Positions 6,657-15,243 of a DNA stretch of 28,006 bases are shown here, piece after piece. This DNA comes from an uncultured Eubacteriales bacterium. Lineage in GTDB: Bacteria; Bacillota; Clostridia; Oscillospirales; Oscillospiraceae. How positions within the stretch are numbered: position 1 is the stretch's first letter; the number at the start of each line of letters is the position of its first letter. The notes beneath the pieces are model-generated. The model had not been told where the DNA came from. It was given only the letters and a program-made list of their open reading frames with translations, and searched no databases. Where the stretch lies: positions 1 to 28,006 of the forward strand of contig URXY01000024.1 in NCBI GenBank assembly GCA_900552015.1. Reading direction: 5' to 3'. A program made the translations under genes and the position numbers.

Positions 6657-7997
6657 ATGGAAAATGATCTGACGCAGGGCAGCGTGCTGAAAAACGTCGT
6701 CTCCTTCTCGCTGCCGTACCTGCTCTCCTACTTTTTACAGACGCTCTACGGCATGGCCGACCTTTTCATCATTGGCCAGTTCGAGGGCGTCGCCAGCACG
6801 ACCGCCGTCTCCATCGGCTCGCAGGTGATGCACATGCTCACAGTCATGCTCGTCGGCCTTGCGATGGGTGCGACGGTCAGCATCGCGCAGGCCACCGGCG
6901 GCGGCGACAAAAAGCGCACCGCCTCTGCCATCGGCAACACGGTCACGCTCTTCATGCTGCTGTCTCTTGCGCTGACGGCACTGCTGCTCGCGCTGCGCGG
7001 GGGTATCGTTTCCATCATGTCCACACCGGATGAGGCCGTGCAGGGCACGCTCGCCTATCTCACGGTCTGCTTCATCGGCATCCCGTTCATCACGGCGTAC
7101 AACATCATCGCCTCCATCTTCCGCGGCCTTGGCGACAGCAAGAGTCCCATGTACTTCATCGCCGTAGCCTGCGTCGTCAACATCGCGCTCGACTACTGGT
7201 TCATGGGTGCGCTCCGTCTCGGCCCCACGGGCGCGGCGCTCGGCACCACGCTTTCGCAGGCGGTGAGCGTCCTCATCTCGCTCGCGGTCATCGTGAAAAA
7301 GCAGCTCATCTCCGTCCGCCGCGCGGACTTCCACCCCTGCCGCCGTGTGATGGGAAAGCTCCTGCAGATCGGCGTGCCTGTTGCGCTGCAGGACGGCTTT
7401 ATTCAGGTCTCGTTCGTCATCATCACCATCATTGCCAACCGCCGCGGCCTGACGGACGCGGCCGCCGTCGGCATCGTTGAAAAGATCATCGGCTTTCTCT
7501 TCCTCATCCCGTCGTCGATGCTCTCGACCGTCTCGGCGCTTGGCGCGCAGAATATCGGTGCGGGCAAGCCTGAGCGCGCCAAGCTCACGCTGCGCTACGC
7601 CGCGATGATCGCCTGCACCTTCGGCATCACGGTCGTCATCCTCATCCAGTTTGTCGCCGAGCCGCTCGTCGGCCTCTTCACACCCGATGCCGCCGTCGCC
7701 GTCGCGGGCGGGCAGTATCTGCGCGGCTACATCTGGGACAGCTTCTTCGCCGGCGTGCAGTTCAGCTTCAGCGGTTATTTCTGCGCCTGCGGCAAGTCGG
7801 GCATCTCGTTTCTGCACAATTCGCTCTCGATCCTGCTCGTGCGCGTGCCGGGGGCGTATCTTGCATCCAAATACTTCCCGCAGACGCTGCTGCCCATGGG
7901 CCTTGCCAACGCGGCGGGATCGCTGTTCTCCATCTTTGTCTGCGTGATCGCCTACACCATCATTCTGCGCCGCGAGCGGCGCACGCAGGAGGTTTAG
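6657..7997 (+). CDS. MATE family multidrug/sodium antiporter
   Basis: Twelve-helix membrane exporter of the MATE family, which expels cationic drugs or metabolites in exchange for Na+ or H+. The 446-residue protein has the expected length and two homologous halves; family-like segments include SLPYLLSYFLQTLYGMADLFIIG near the start and VPVALQDGFIQVSF at the start of the second half. The ATG at 6657 was chosen because the typical MATE N-terminus (ENDLTQGSVLKN) begins there and GAGG lies just upstream; the earlier in-frame start at 6522 precedes the promoter. One base separates its stop from the merR start, so the two are co-transcribed. The substrate is unknown but is likely also sensed by the MerR protein. 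Confidence 0.9.
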   Translation: MENDLTQGSVLKNVVSFSLPYLLSYFLQTLYGMADLFIIGQFEGVASTTAVSIGSQVMHMLTVMLVGLAMGATVSIAQATGGGDKKRTASAIGNTVTLFMLLSLALTALLLALRGGIVSIMSTPDEAVQGTLAYLTVCFIGIPFITAYNIIASIFRGLGDSKSPMYFIAVACVVNIALDYWFMGALRLGPTGAALGTTLSQAVSVLISLAVIVKKQLISVRRADFHPCRRVMGKLLQIGVPVALQDGFIQVSFVIITIIANRRGLTDAAAVGIVEKIIGFLFLIPSSMLSTVSALGAQNIGAGKPERAKLTLRYAAMIACTFGITVVILIQFVAEPLVGLFTPDAAVAVAGGQYLRGYIWDSFFAGVQFSFSGYFCACGKSGISFLHNSLSILLVRVPGAYLASKYFPQTLLPMGLANAAGSLFSIFVCVIAYTIILRRERRTQEV

Positions 7998-7998
7998 C

Positions 7999-8826
7999 AT
8001 GGCGCACCCTCAGCTCTATTCCATCGGCGAAGTTGCCTCGCTCTTCCATCTCAGCGTGAGCAGCCTGCGGCACTATGAAGCGCTCGGCCTCATCACGCCC
8101 GAATACGTCGACCCCGACACGGGCTACCGCTACTTCAGTCCCCGTCAGTTCGAGCCGCTCAACACCATCCGCTACCTGCGTGCGCTCGATATGCCGCTAC
8201 GCGAGATCGCCGACTTTCTCCGAAACCGCGACGTGGAAAACATTGAGGAAAAGCTGCGCGCGCAGAAGGCCGCTGTCGTGCAGAAGGAGAAGGGGCTCAA
8301 GCGCATCGAGCGCAAGATCGACACGAGCCTGCGCCGGCTTCGCGAGGTGCAGCGCGCTCCGCTCGGCACGATCGAACTCATCACAGTTCCCGCCTGCCGC
8401 CTCTTCTGGGTGGAAACGACGCTGACCGCGCAGGACTACAACGACCTTGAGCTCTCGACGAGCAAGCTCGTCGCCGCACAGTCCGAGGCGCTGGTCTTTC
8501 TCGGCAAGGTCGGCTTCAGCGTGTCGCAGGAGCATCTGAACGAGGGGATATTCGAGCAGTACGACGGCGCGTTCCTCGTGCTCGACAGCGCCGACCGCGT
8601 CAAGGGCGAAACGCTCACACTGCCCGAAACACGCTGTGTCCGCGTGCGCTTTCACGGCCATCACCTGCAAGCACCCGAGCAGTACCGGCGGCTGCTCCGC
8701 TTCATCGGCCAGAACGGCCTGCGCATCGCCGGAGCTTCGCGCGAGATCGCCGTCATCGACTACGGCTTCACGAACGACACGAAAAAATTCATCACCGAGA
8801 TCACGATCCCGGTGGAGACCGCGTAA
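7999..8826 (+). CDS. MerR-family regulator with GyrI-like sensor domain
   Basis: A 275-residue BmrR-like transcription activator. Residues 5-75 form the MerR winged helix (YSIGEVASLFHLSVSSLRHY... then DTGYRYF). A charged coiled coil covers roughly 85-120. The remainder (about 125-275) resembles the GyrI/effector-binding domain that accepts bulky, often cationic compounds. Start ATG 7999 is one base past the MATE stop; AGGAGG lies within the last MATE codons. It most likely controls the 19-bp-spacer promoter upstream of the MATE gene, forming a self-regulated efflux unit. The ligand cannot be predicted. Confidence 0.9.
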   Translation: MAHPQLYSIGEVASLFHLSVSSLRHYEALGLITPEYVDPDTGYRYFSPRQFEPLNTIRYLRALDMPLREIADFLRNRDVENIEEKLRAQKAAVVQKEKGLKRIERKIDTSLRRLREVQRAPLGTIELITVPACRLFWVETTLTAQDYNDLELSTSKLVAAQSEALVFLGKVGFSVSQEHLNEGIFEQYDGAFLVLDSADRVKGETLTLPETRCVRVRFHGHHLQAPEQYRRLLRFIGQNGLRIAGASREIAVIDYGFTNDTKKFITEITIPVETA

Positions 8827-8827
8827 A

Positions 8828-8871
8828 AAACGCTCCCCAACGCAAATACGTTGGGGAGCGCTGTTGTTTTT
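8828..8871. terminator. Bidirectional terminator between merR and mogA
   Basis: A perfect 12-bp GC-rich stem (8831-8842 with 8849-8860, loop CAAATA). T-rich sequence follows it on the plus strand, and six T residues follow on the minus strand. It serves the convergent MATE-merR and mogA transcripts. Confidence 0.85.
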
Positions 8872-8876
8872 ACTTT

Positions 8877-9356
8877 TCAATGTCCGCCGCCGGCGAGCAT
8901 TTTGAGGCCGTGGCCCAATGCGCCGAGCACGGCGCTCAGGTTTTCGCACGCGCCCTTTTCCGAGCCTGGGAGGTTCAGGATAAGGCTGCTTCTCCTCATG
9001 CCGGCCATGGCGCGCGAGAGCATCGCGTGCGGCGTGATCTGCAGGCTGTAGTAAAGCATCGCCTGCGGAATGGCGGGGATCTCGCGCTCCAGCACGTCGC
9101 GCGTCGCCTCGGGCGTCACGTCACGAGGAGAAAGTCCCGTGCCGCCGGTCGTGATGATGAGGTCGCAGTGCCTCTCATCCGCGCAGGAAATGAGCTCTTC
9201 GCTGATCTTCTCCTTCTCGTCCGGCACGATGGCGGTGTACACGACCTTGTAGCCCGCCTCTTTCAGCATCTCAGCCACGGCAGGGCCGCTCTTATCCTCA
9301 TACACGCCCGCAAAGGCGCGGTCGCTGACGGTAATAACTGCCGCACAGTAGCTCAT
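8877..9356 (-). CDS. Molybdopterin adenylyltransferase-type protein (MogA/MoaB)
   Basis: A 159-residue single-domain protein that, in characterised relatives, adenylates molybdopterin before metal insertion. It shows the family motif TTGGTGLSPRDVTPEA (69-84), with the GTG loop and Asp that bind pterin and Mg-ATP, and the second conserved stretch LNLPGS (127-132) followed by KGACENL. GGAGGA precedes the ATG at 9354-9356. The gene follows the radical SAM gene by 18 bases, so both are probably one transcript. It complements the moaA operon 2.5 kb away, although MoaE, MoaD and MoeB are not in this window. MogA and MoaB cannot be separated by sequence alone. Confidence 0.9.
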   Translation of the reverse strand: MSYCAAVITVSDRAFAGVYEDKSGPAVAEMLKEAGYKVVYTAIVPDEKEKISEELISCADERHCDLIITTGGTGLSPRDVTPEATRDVLEREIPAIPQAMLYYSLQITPHAMLSRAMAGMRRSSLILNLPGSEKGACENLSAVLGALGHGLKMLAGGGH

Positions 9357-9374
9357 GCTTCGTCCTCCGTTTTC

Positions 9375-10262
9375 TCAGAAATCGACGGTGCCCTCGAGCA
9401 CGCGCAGGTCGTATGGTTCAAAGACGACCTTGCGGTAAGCGTCCACGTCGAGCTTCACGCCCGTCCAGTCAGAATGGATGTCGCCATTCTGCTTGATGAG
9501 GATATCGTAGAGGATATCATACGTCACGCCGTCATCCCCCGTCTCCACGATGGTCGAATAGGGCAGCGTCTTGTGGTATGTCATGTGCAGGCCCTTGTAG
9601 TCGAAGTGGTAGCCGTTGCGCATCCGGCAGCCGTCGAGCCCCTTGTAGGTGAAATGCTTTTTAAGGTCTGCCAGGATCCTGTCGCCCTCTTCCCGGTAGA
9701 GGTTTTCGGGCGTGGTCTCGGTATAGTCGTAGCGGAACTGCACGGGGATATCGTACTTGCGCCAGCGCTCGGCGTAGGCTTCGAGCTCATCGGCGGGATA
9801 GTCCATATACAGCACACAGTTCACGCGCTTTTTCGTGGCGATCTTCGCCACGACCTCGTCGGGCGACTCCTCGACATACTTCGTCAGGTGGCGCGAGACA
9901 TTGATGCAGGTGATCTTGTCGCGGTTGCGCTCGGTGAAGGCGATCATCTCCTCCGCGCTGCACCCCGGCTGCACGGGGAAGGTCGTGTTGATATACACCT
10001 TATGCGTTGCCGGCACCGCGTCGAGCATCCGCTGCAAGTCGTCCAGCTCCGCAAACGGTTCGCCGCCGGTGAAAACAAAATCGCAGTATGGCGTGATCTC
10101 GTCCATCACGGCGATGCTCTTCAGGATCGCCTCCACACTGAAGCCCTCGGCATGGGCATACTCCTGTTTGTTCACGCAGAAGGGGCAATGATTACGGCAG
10201 TCGTACGGTACGAACACCGTCACGGTCGCGCCGCCCTCGCGCGTCTTGTAGGGATGAGTCAT
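9375..10262 (-). CDS. Radical SAM protein of unknown function
   Basis: A 295-residue radical SAM enzyme. The iron-sulfur motif is CRNHCPFC (Cys22, 26, 29), followed by FTGGEP (64-69) for S-adenosylmethionine binding. It lacks an obvious second cysteine cluster, so it is not MoaA-like at its C-terminus. The tail contains a well-ordered segment around QNGDIHSDWTG. The ATG at 10260-10262 is preceded by AAGGA. A far upstream in-frame start at 10700 would run through the DUF5662 gene and is rejected. It has its own promoter with the same hexamers and spacing as moaA's, and is followed closely by mogA. A link to cofactor chemistry is a guess from that context; the substrate is unknown. Confidence 0.85.
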   Translation of the reverse strand: MTHPYKTREGGATVTVFVPYDCRNHCPFCVNKQEYAHAEGFSVEAILKSIAVMDEITPYCDFVFTGGEPFAELDDLQRMLDAVPATHKVYINTTFPVQPGCSAEEMIAFTERNRDKITCINVSRHLTKYVEESPDEVVAKIATKKRVNCVLYMDYPADELEAYAERWRKYDIPVQFRYDYTETTPENLYREEGDRILADLKKHFTYKGLDGCRMRNGYHFDYKGLHMTYHKTLPYSTIVETGDDGVTYDILYDILIKQNGDIHSDWTGVKLDVDAYRKVVFEPYDLRVLEGTVDF

Positions 10263-10300
10263 TGATCCTTGTCCGTCCTCTGTTTCATAGTTGTTAAGAT

Positions 10301-10329
10301 ATTTTACTCGCAAAAGTGGCAAATTGCAA
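10301..10329 (-). promoter_or_regulatory. Promoter of the radical SAM-mogA unit
   Basis: Minus strand: TTGCAA (10324-10329), 17-bp spacer, TAAAAT (10301-10306). Both hexamers and the spacing are the same as in the moaA promoter. No ModE-like dyad was seen here. Confidence 0.7.
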
Positions 10330-10347
10330 GTCAAAGAGGATGCTTTT

Positions 10348-10902
10348 CTACTTTGCGTCCGATCTGCGCTCCTGCGCGAGCAGCCCGCGCACGTAGGCGA
10401 ACGCCACGTCCTCGCCCTCTTCCTTGAGCACGAGCAGCATTTTTTCGATGAGCGCGCCGGTCTCGGGGTGGATGAGGATGTGCTTCTGCGAGCGCACATA
10501 ATAGTCGTAGGCCGAAGCATCGGTGTACTTCTCGCCCTGATAGACCTTGCAGGCGGCGATGCGGTCGCAGAACATCTCGGCGACGTATTTGAGCGGCATT
10601 TTGCACCCGCCCATGTAGACCTTGCCGTTTTCATCGATGCAGTAGTCGATCCAGTATTCAAAGTGGTGACGGTTGCGGCCCTTGTGGTGGAGCCATGCAA
10701 GGCTCACGCCGTTTTCGCGGCGCTCGGCGTCGTTCGGGCTGCGGTCGCCCTGATAGTATTTCACGCCGCGCCAAAATTCCTGCGGGCTGTATTTGCTCAG
10801 ATCGTGCGTCAGCCCCTGCCAGTAGAGCCCCAGCCGGAAGCAGTGCTCGCGCACCAGGCGGCGGTGATGTGTGATGGTCTTGAAGTGCGCCCAGGCGCGC
10901 AT
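10348..10902 (-). CDS. DUF5662 family protein
   Basis: A 184-residue soluble protein without a known role. It is rich in His, Tyr and Trp, with THDLSKYS, GRNRHHFEYW and conserved acidic residues that suggest a metal-binding, HD-like site, as expected for the DUF5662 group. The ATG at 10900-10902 was preferred because AAGGGGGG lies a short distance upstream; a further in-frame start at 10923 would place that ribosome site inside the gene. A promoter and a hairpin-containing leader precede it. It is separated from the radical SAM gene by that gene's own promoter, so a shared function is not implied. Confidence 0.75.
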   Translation of the reverse strand: MRAWAHFKTITHHRRLVREHCFRLGLYWQGLTHDLSKYSPQEFWRGVKYYQGDRSPNDAERRENGVSLAWLHHKGRNRHHFEYWIDYCIDENGKVYMGGCKMPLKYVAEMFCDRIAACKVYQGEKYTDASAYDYYVRSQKHILIHPETGALIEKMLLVLKEEGEDVAFAYVRGLLAQERRSDAK

Positions 10903-10970
10903 ACGCTTTCCCCCCTTGCTCACAGAGATGCGCCCGCCGCTTTGCAGCGCGGGCGCGCAGTTATAAAAAT

Positions 10971-10998
10971 ATTATATCGCAATAATTCAAAAAATCAA
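10971..10998 (-). promoter_or_regulatory. Promoter of the DUF5662 gene
   Basis: Minus strand: TTGATT (10993-10998), 16-bp spacer, perfect TATAAT (10971-10976). The leader that follows contains a GC-rich stem, GCGCCCGC with GCGGGCGC, capped by GCT-GCAA-AGC. Confidence 0.7.
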
Positions 10999-11166
10999 TC
11001 ATGTATTTTTCAGCAAATGCTGCACAAACTGCCGGTAAGGGCGGCATTTCCCCTGCCCTTTTGTCTCCTGCGCGCGGCGGAGCCGGTCAAGCTGCGCCGC
11101 GCGCAGCGGGCGTGCCTGTTCTCTTCCGCAGGAAAGCAGCCCGCCGCACGGCAGGCTGCTTTTTTG
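10999..11166 (+). ncRNA. Candidate small structured RNA (no recognised family)
   Basis: Between the DUF5662 promoter and the surface-protein gene no credible protein gene exists. The plus strand carries a series of stems: 11031-11047, 11038-11061 (alternative), and a strong one at 11068-11106 (12-bp arms CTGCGCGCGGCG/CGCCGCGCGCAG plus an inner AGC/GCT). It ends in an intrinsic terminator. That looks like a short independent transcript, but no clear plus-strand promoter was found and no known RNA family was recognised. It could also be debris of a decayed gene. Confidence 0.3.
11133..11165 (+). terminator. Intrinsic terminator upstream of the surface-protein pseudogene
   Basis: Stem AAAGCAGCC (11133-11141) with GGCTGCTTT (11154-11162), an inner GCC/GGC, and a run of six T residues. 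It is oriented on the plus strand although no protein gene precedes it. Confidence 0.8.
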
Positions 11167-11320
11167 TCGCCTTTGCCGAAATCGGCGCGCAGCGCAGATT
11201 TTACTTGCGAATAAAGTTCCGTTATGATGGACTGTGACTGAGCTCACAAGCGAGCTTTTATAAAATTTTTCAAGGGGATATCTACGATGCCCCAAGCCGC
11301 GCTTTTGGGGGAGGTATGAC

Positions 11321-12808
11321 ATGAAACGAAAATTTTGGAGCGTCGCCCTGACCCTGCGCCTTACCCTGCTGCCGGGGATGGCGAGAGCGGAGGACACGGC
11401 AACCACAGAGCAATTTGACCTGACCCCGGGCGGGACCTATTATTTTGACCTGTCAGGCGAGGGTATTCCGGGGACAGTGAACATCGGGAATGAGTTCCAA
11501 GATATTTCTGTTCCGGATAATACGCTACACTACGTTCCGTTCACCTACGTTGGCACCATCAACGCCTATGTGCTGAACAGTACATCTTCCGGTGTGAGCG
11601 GTTCGTCTGAACAAGCCTTCTGGGACTATGGACAGCAGCGCGACCTATGGCTATACCTATGACCACAGTCTGTTCATTGCAGACCACAATGTTACACATA
11701 TGGTGAGCTGGAATGATTTGAATACAAATAGCCTGATTTTCGGCAGTAAGTATCCCAGCGGCGGCATAAACTACACCATGCACGCGATGTCCACCGGAGA
11801 CAGTTCGCTTAACGTCAAAGACGACCTGAGGGGGGCGACCCAACTAACAATGGATGGGATGTGATTCTGGATAAGTCAGAAAACTACATCAAAAATTGAA
11901 GAATTGGCTCTTGGGGCCAAGATTCTCGCCGGTGGGATGCTAACATTTGGCGCGTATTCCGCGGATGGAGGCAATTGCACTATCGTAATGCGGGACCAAT
12001 AAACGCTCTTCCTGTTAACGTCGGCTACCGCCCCGTGCTGGAACTACCCTCTGGTTTGGCCTCAGACAGTTTGAACCCTGTTACACTGAACTTGAACGGC
12101 GGCCACGTGGGCACAGAAGCCAGCCTTCAGAACATCAGCATCATTGTGAAAAACGGCGAGAACTTCACTGCCCCGACAGCGGAGGGCCTGACAGCACCGG
12201 CTGCTACGCCGTACTGCATTTTAACCGGTTGGAGTGACGGAATGAATCTTTACGCGCCGGGTGCAAGTGTCCCGGCAAGCGTGACCACGCTGACGGCGCA
12301 CTGGACTCCTATCACCTACACCATCACCTACAATCTGGACGGCGGCACAAATGCGGTGGGCGATCCTGCCGGCTACACTTACGGCACAGGCATCACCTCC
12401 TTTGCCGCGCCGAGCAAGGCGGGCTACACGCTCGAAACGCTGACCGTGACGGATAAAGACGGCAGCGCCCTCCCCCTCACCGATAAGGGCGGCGGCAAGT
12501 ACACCTTCACCATGCCGGGCAGCGCCGTGACCGTCACGGCGACCTTCACGGAAGACAACGCGATGCTGAATTTCTTCGTCGACGTCCCCGCGAGCGCGTA
12601 CTACTATGACGCGGTCCTCTGGGCGGCGGAGAACGGCATCACCGGCGGCACGGACGCCGTGCACTTCTCCCCCGACGCCTCCTGCACCCGCGCGCAGATC
12701 GTGACCTTCCTCTGACGCGCGGCGGGCAGCCCCATTGTGAACTACGCCATGGACTTCAGCGACGTGAGCGGCGATGACTATTATGCCGAGGCCGTCCGCT
12801 GGGCCGCC
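11321..12808 (+). pseudogene. Broken SLH/InlB-repeat surface protein
   Basis: Remains of a secreted, cell-wall-anchored protein. GGGGAGG and ATG 11321 start a signal peptide ending near ARA-ED. Pieces follow in two frames: frame change near 11628, back near 11845, an in-frame TGA at 11897-11899, a readable stretch with RRWDANIWRVFRGWRQLHYR then VNVGYRPVLEL, a Listeria-Bacteroides type repeat (YTITYNLDGGT...), and an S-layer homology domain (NFFVDVPASAYYYDAVLWAAENGITGG). A second TGA (12713-12715) replaces the Trp expected in TFLWRAAGSP; coding resemblance then continues through NYAMDFSDVSGDDYY to AVRWAA. The gene stops abruptly at about 12808, where LysR sequence on the other strand begins. 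At least four disabling changes make a functional product very unlikely. Confidence 0.85.
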
Positions 12809-13121
12809 AGTTTGCCGCAATGCTGAAGTAGCTGCCGATGGTGATATCGCCGACGATCTTGCCGCAAATGGCGGATGAGACCTGCCGTAGCTGCTCCTCC
12901 CACTTAACGATCTCGCGCAGGATGGGCGCGATACGCTCCCCGTCCGCTGTGAGCGAAACGCCCTTGTTGCTGCGCTGCAAAATGGGAAATGAGAACTCCT
13001 GCTCGAGCGAATTGACGATGTGGACCATGCCGGACGGCGTATAGTCGAACTTTTCTGCCGCCTTGGAAAGACTGCCGGTGTCCACTGCCTCCAGCAGCAT
13101 TCGATATTTATCGATATTCAT
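12807..13121 (-). pseudogene. Truncated LysR-family regulator
   Basis: Only the first 105 residues of a normally ~300-residue LysR regulator are present. The start MNIDKYRMLLEAVDTGSLSKAAEKF at 13119-13121 opens a full winged helix-turn-helix (DYTPSGMVHIVNSLEQEF). The effector domain begins with GDITIGSYFSIAANW and then breaks into unrelated sequence from 12806. The expected continuation after NW is LP. The gene is divergent from the pyrophosphatase remnant, which it may once have controlled. A DNA-binding fragment could still be made, but the ligand domain is gone. Confidence 0.85.
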
Positions 13122-13154
13122 GTCGTTCCGCTGTGAATTTTCGTCATAGTCCCC

Positions 13155-13183
13155 TTTATAAACTGTCGTTTTACGATGAACAA
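13155..13183 (-). promoter_or_regulatory. Promoter of the truncated lysR
   Basis: Minus strand: TTGTTC (13178-13183), 17-bp spacer, TATAAA (13155-13160), about 35 bases before the start codon. Confidence 0.45.
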
Positions 13184-13300
13184 GAACGAGTATGCAATAC
13201 AAAACGTCCAAATTCAACGCAGCGTGTCATGGGCCTTTTTGCCCATAACGCACAGTTTAATGGATAAGATACATCAAACAGGAAAAAGGGAGAAAATCAC

Positions 13301-14219
<919 letters not shown>

Positions 14220-14255
14220 AACGAGGACCGGATATCCGGTCCCCGTTCTTTTTAT
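14220..14255. terminator. Bidirectional terminator between hppA remnant and tetR
   Basis: An 18-base perfect palindrome (14225-14242) is extended by CG/CG pairs. TTCTTTTTA follows on the plus strand, and TTTTC follows on the minus strand. It marks the original end of the pyrophosphatase gene and also serves tetR. Confidence 0.75.
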
Positions 14256-14270
14256 ATGATCACACGTGTC

Positions 14271-14990
14271 TTACGATCCGACGACTTCCGGCGCTTCGCG
14301 GCCCGCCATGGCGGCCTCGTAGCCCTCGTCCACCTGGCGGACGGTCTCGTCGATGATATCCTGCGCGGTCTTCGTCAGGTCGATGCGGACGATCTGGTCG
14401 ATAAACGGCTCATAGTGTGCGCGCGGCACCTCGAAGAGCTTGTAGCAGCAGGAGAGATAGTTGCGCAGCTTGGCCGCCATCGGATAGTCCTCCGTGCAGG
14501 GCGCGGACATAAAGCTGCGCATGATGCCGGAGGTCGCCAGCTCGAGTGCGGCCCAGTCGTTCTCCGTCGCCTTCGGCAGATACCCACCGAAGATCGCGGC
14601 GAGCTTCTTCTCCATGCCCTCGTTGATGTAGGCCGCCGTGCTCGGCAGCGTGTAGGCCGTGACGTAGAGCTCGCGCAGCGGCTCGGAGAGCTCGACGATG
14701 TGCATCTGCAGCGCCGTTTCCATCCCGTAGAGCATCAGTGGGTCGGTCGCATCGCCCGTGAGCCGCTCGGCGATGCAGAACTGTCCGGAGAACATCCGCT
14801 TGACAAATTCGAGCAGCACGCCCTCCTTATTGCCGTAATGGAAAAACGGCGAGCCATTCGACACACCCACAAGGTCCGCGACCAGCTTGCTCGACGTGCC
14901 CGCGTAACCGCGCTCCAGGAAGACCTTGGCCGATGCGCTCAGGATCTTCCGCTTCATCAATATTCCCTTGGAATAAGGCCCTCTTTTCAC
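14271..14990 (-). CDS. TetR/AcrR-family regulator
   Basis: A 239-residue repressor-type protein. After a short basic start, residues about 12-58 form the TetR helix-turn-helix (ILSASAKVFLERGYAGTSSKLVADLVGVSNGSPFFHYGNKEGVL). The rest is the helical ligand domain. The start is GTG (14988-14990) with GGAGGAG five bases upstream; a later ATG lacks such a site. Its target is not evident: NhaC lies upstream on the same strand but is separated by a terminator. An 18-bp sequence just upstream of its -35 recurs at the LuxR promoter, which could be an operator. Confidence 0.88.
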   Translation of the reverse strand: MKRGPYSKGILMKRKILSASAKVFLERGYAGTSSKLVADLVGVSNGSPFFHYGNKEGVLLEFVKRMFSGQFCIAERLTGDATDPLMLYGMETALQMHIVELSEPLRELYVTAYTLPSTAAYINEGMEKKLAAIFGGYLPKATENDWAALELATSGIMRSFMSAPCTEDYPMAAKLRNYLSCCYKLFEVPRAHYEPFIDQIVRIDLTKTAQDIIDETVRQVDEGYEAAMAGREAPEVVGS

Positions 14991-15021
14991 GATACTCCTC
15001 CAAAAACTTTGTTGGAATAAA

Positions 15022-15051
15022 ATTGTAACATGAAAAGAGTGAAAATTGCAA
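15022..15051 (-). promoter_or_regulatory. Promoter of tetR
   Basis: Minus strand: TTGCAA (15046-15051), 18-bp spacer, TACAAT (15022-15027). A quasi-palindromic motif (15057-15074) sits immediately upstream of the -35. A separate 13-bp inverted repeat with a 16-base loop lies at 15095-15136. Confidence 0.6.
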
Positions 15052-15094
15052 GAGCAAAATCATTCCAAAGTATGTTTTTTGCTTTTTTAGGCGT

Positions 15095-15136
15095 CGGTCA
15101 CATCGGCTGTGTCGATAGAAACCGCCGATGTGACCG
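15095..15136. repeat. 13-bp inverted repeat upstream of tetR
   Basis: CGGTCACATCGGC (15095-15107) and its exact reverse complement (15124-15136) flank a 16-base loop. No T-run follows it on either strand, so it is not a standard terminator. Role unknown; it may be an operator or an mRNA-end structure of nhaC. Confidence 0.6.
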
Positions 15137-15168
15137 CGTTCTCTCATACCTTCCCAAAAAAGGGCAGA

Positions 15169-15200
15169 AAAAAGGACCGCTGAGAGCAGCGGTCCTTTTT
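15169..15200. terminator. Terminator of nhaC
   Basis: A 13-bp perfect stem (15169-15181 with 15188-15200) with arms ending in A5/T5, so it can stop transcription in both directions. It lies 43 bases past the NhaC stop. Confidence 0.85.
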
Positions 15201-15243
15201 GAACACAACATTCCGGTCAATGTTTGGTCGTCACGAAGAGAGC

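Noticed and set aside
8880..10265. Long open frame on the plus strand opposite mogA and the radical SAM gene
   Set aside because: It is an antisense shadow of GC-rich codons, without family features or a ribosome site.
11897..12715. Two TGA codons where Trp is expected, suggesting TGA recoding
   Set aside because: TGA ends many intact genes in the window (for example modB, moaA, mogA), and this locus also has frameshifts; ordinary decay explains it.
12809..12833. A plus-strand reading Q-F-A-A-M-L-K-stop that looks like the end of an SLH domain
   Set aside because: It is out of frame with the SLH gene, and the opposite strand gives a much better LysR sequence (ITIGSYFSIAANW), so the resemblance is probably chance.
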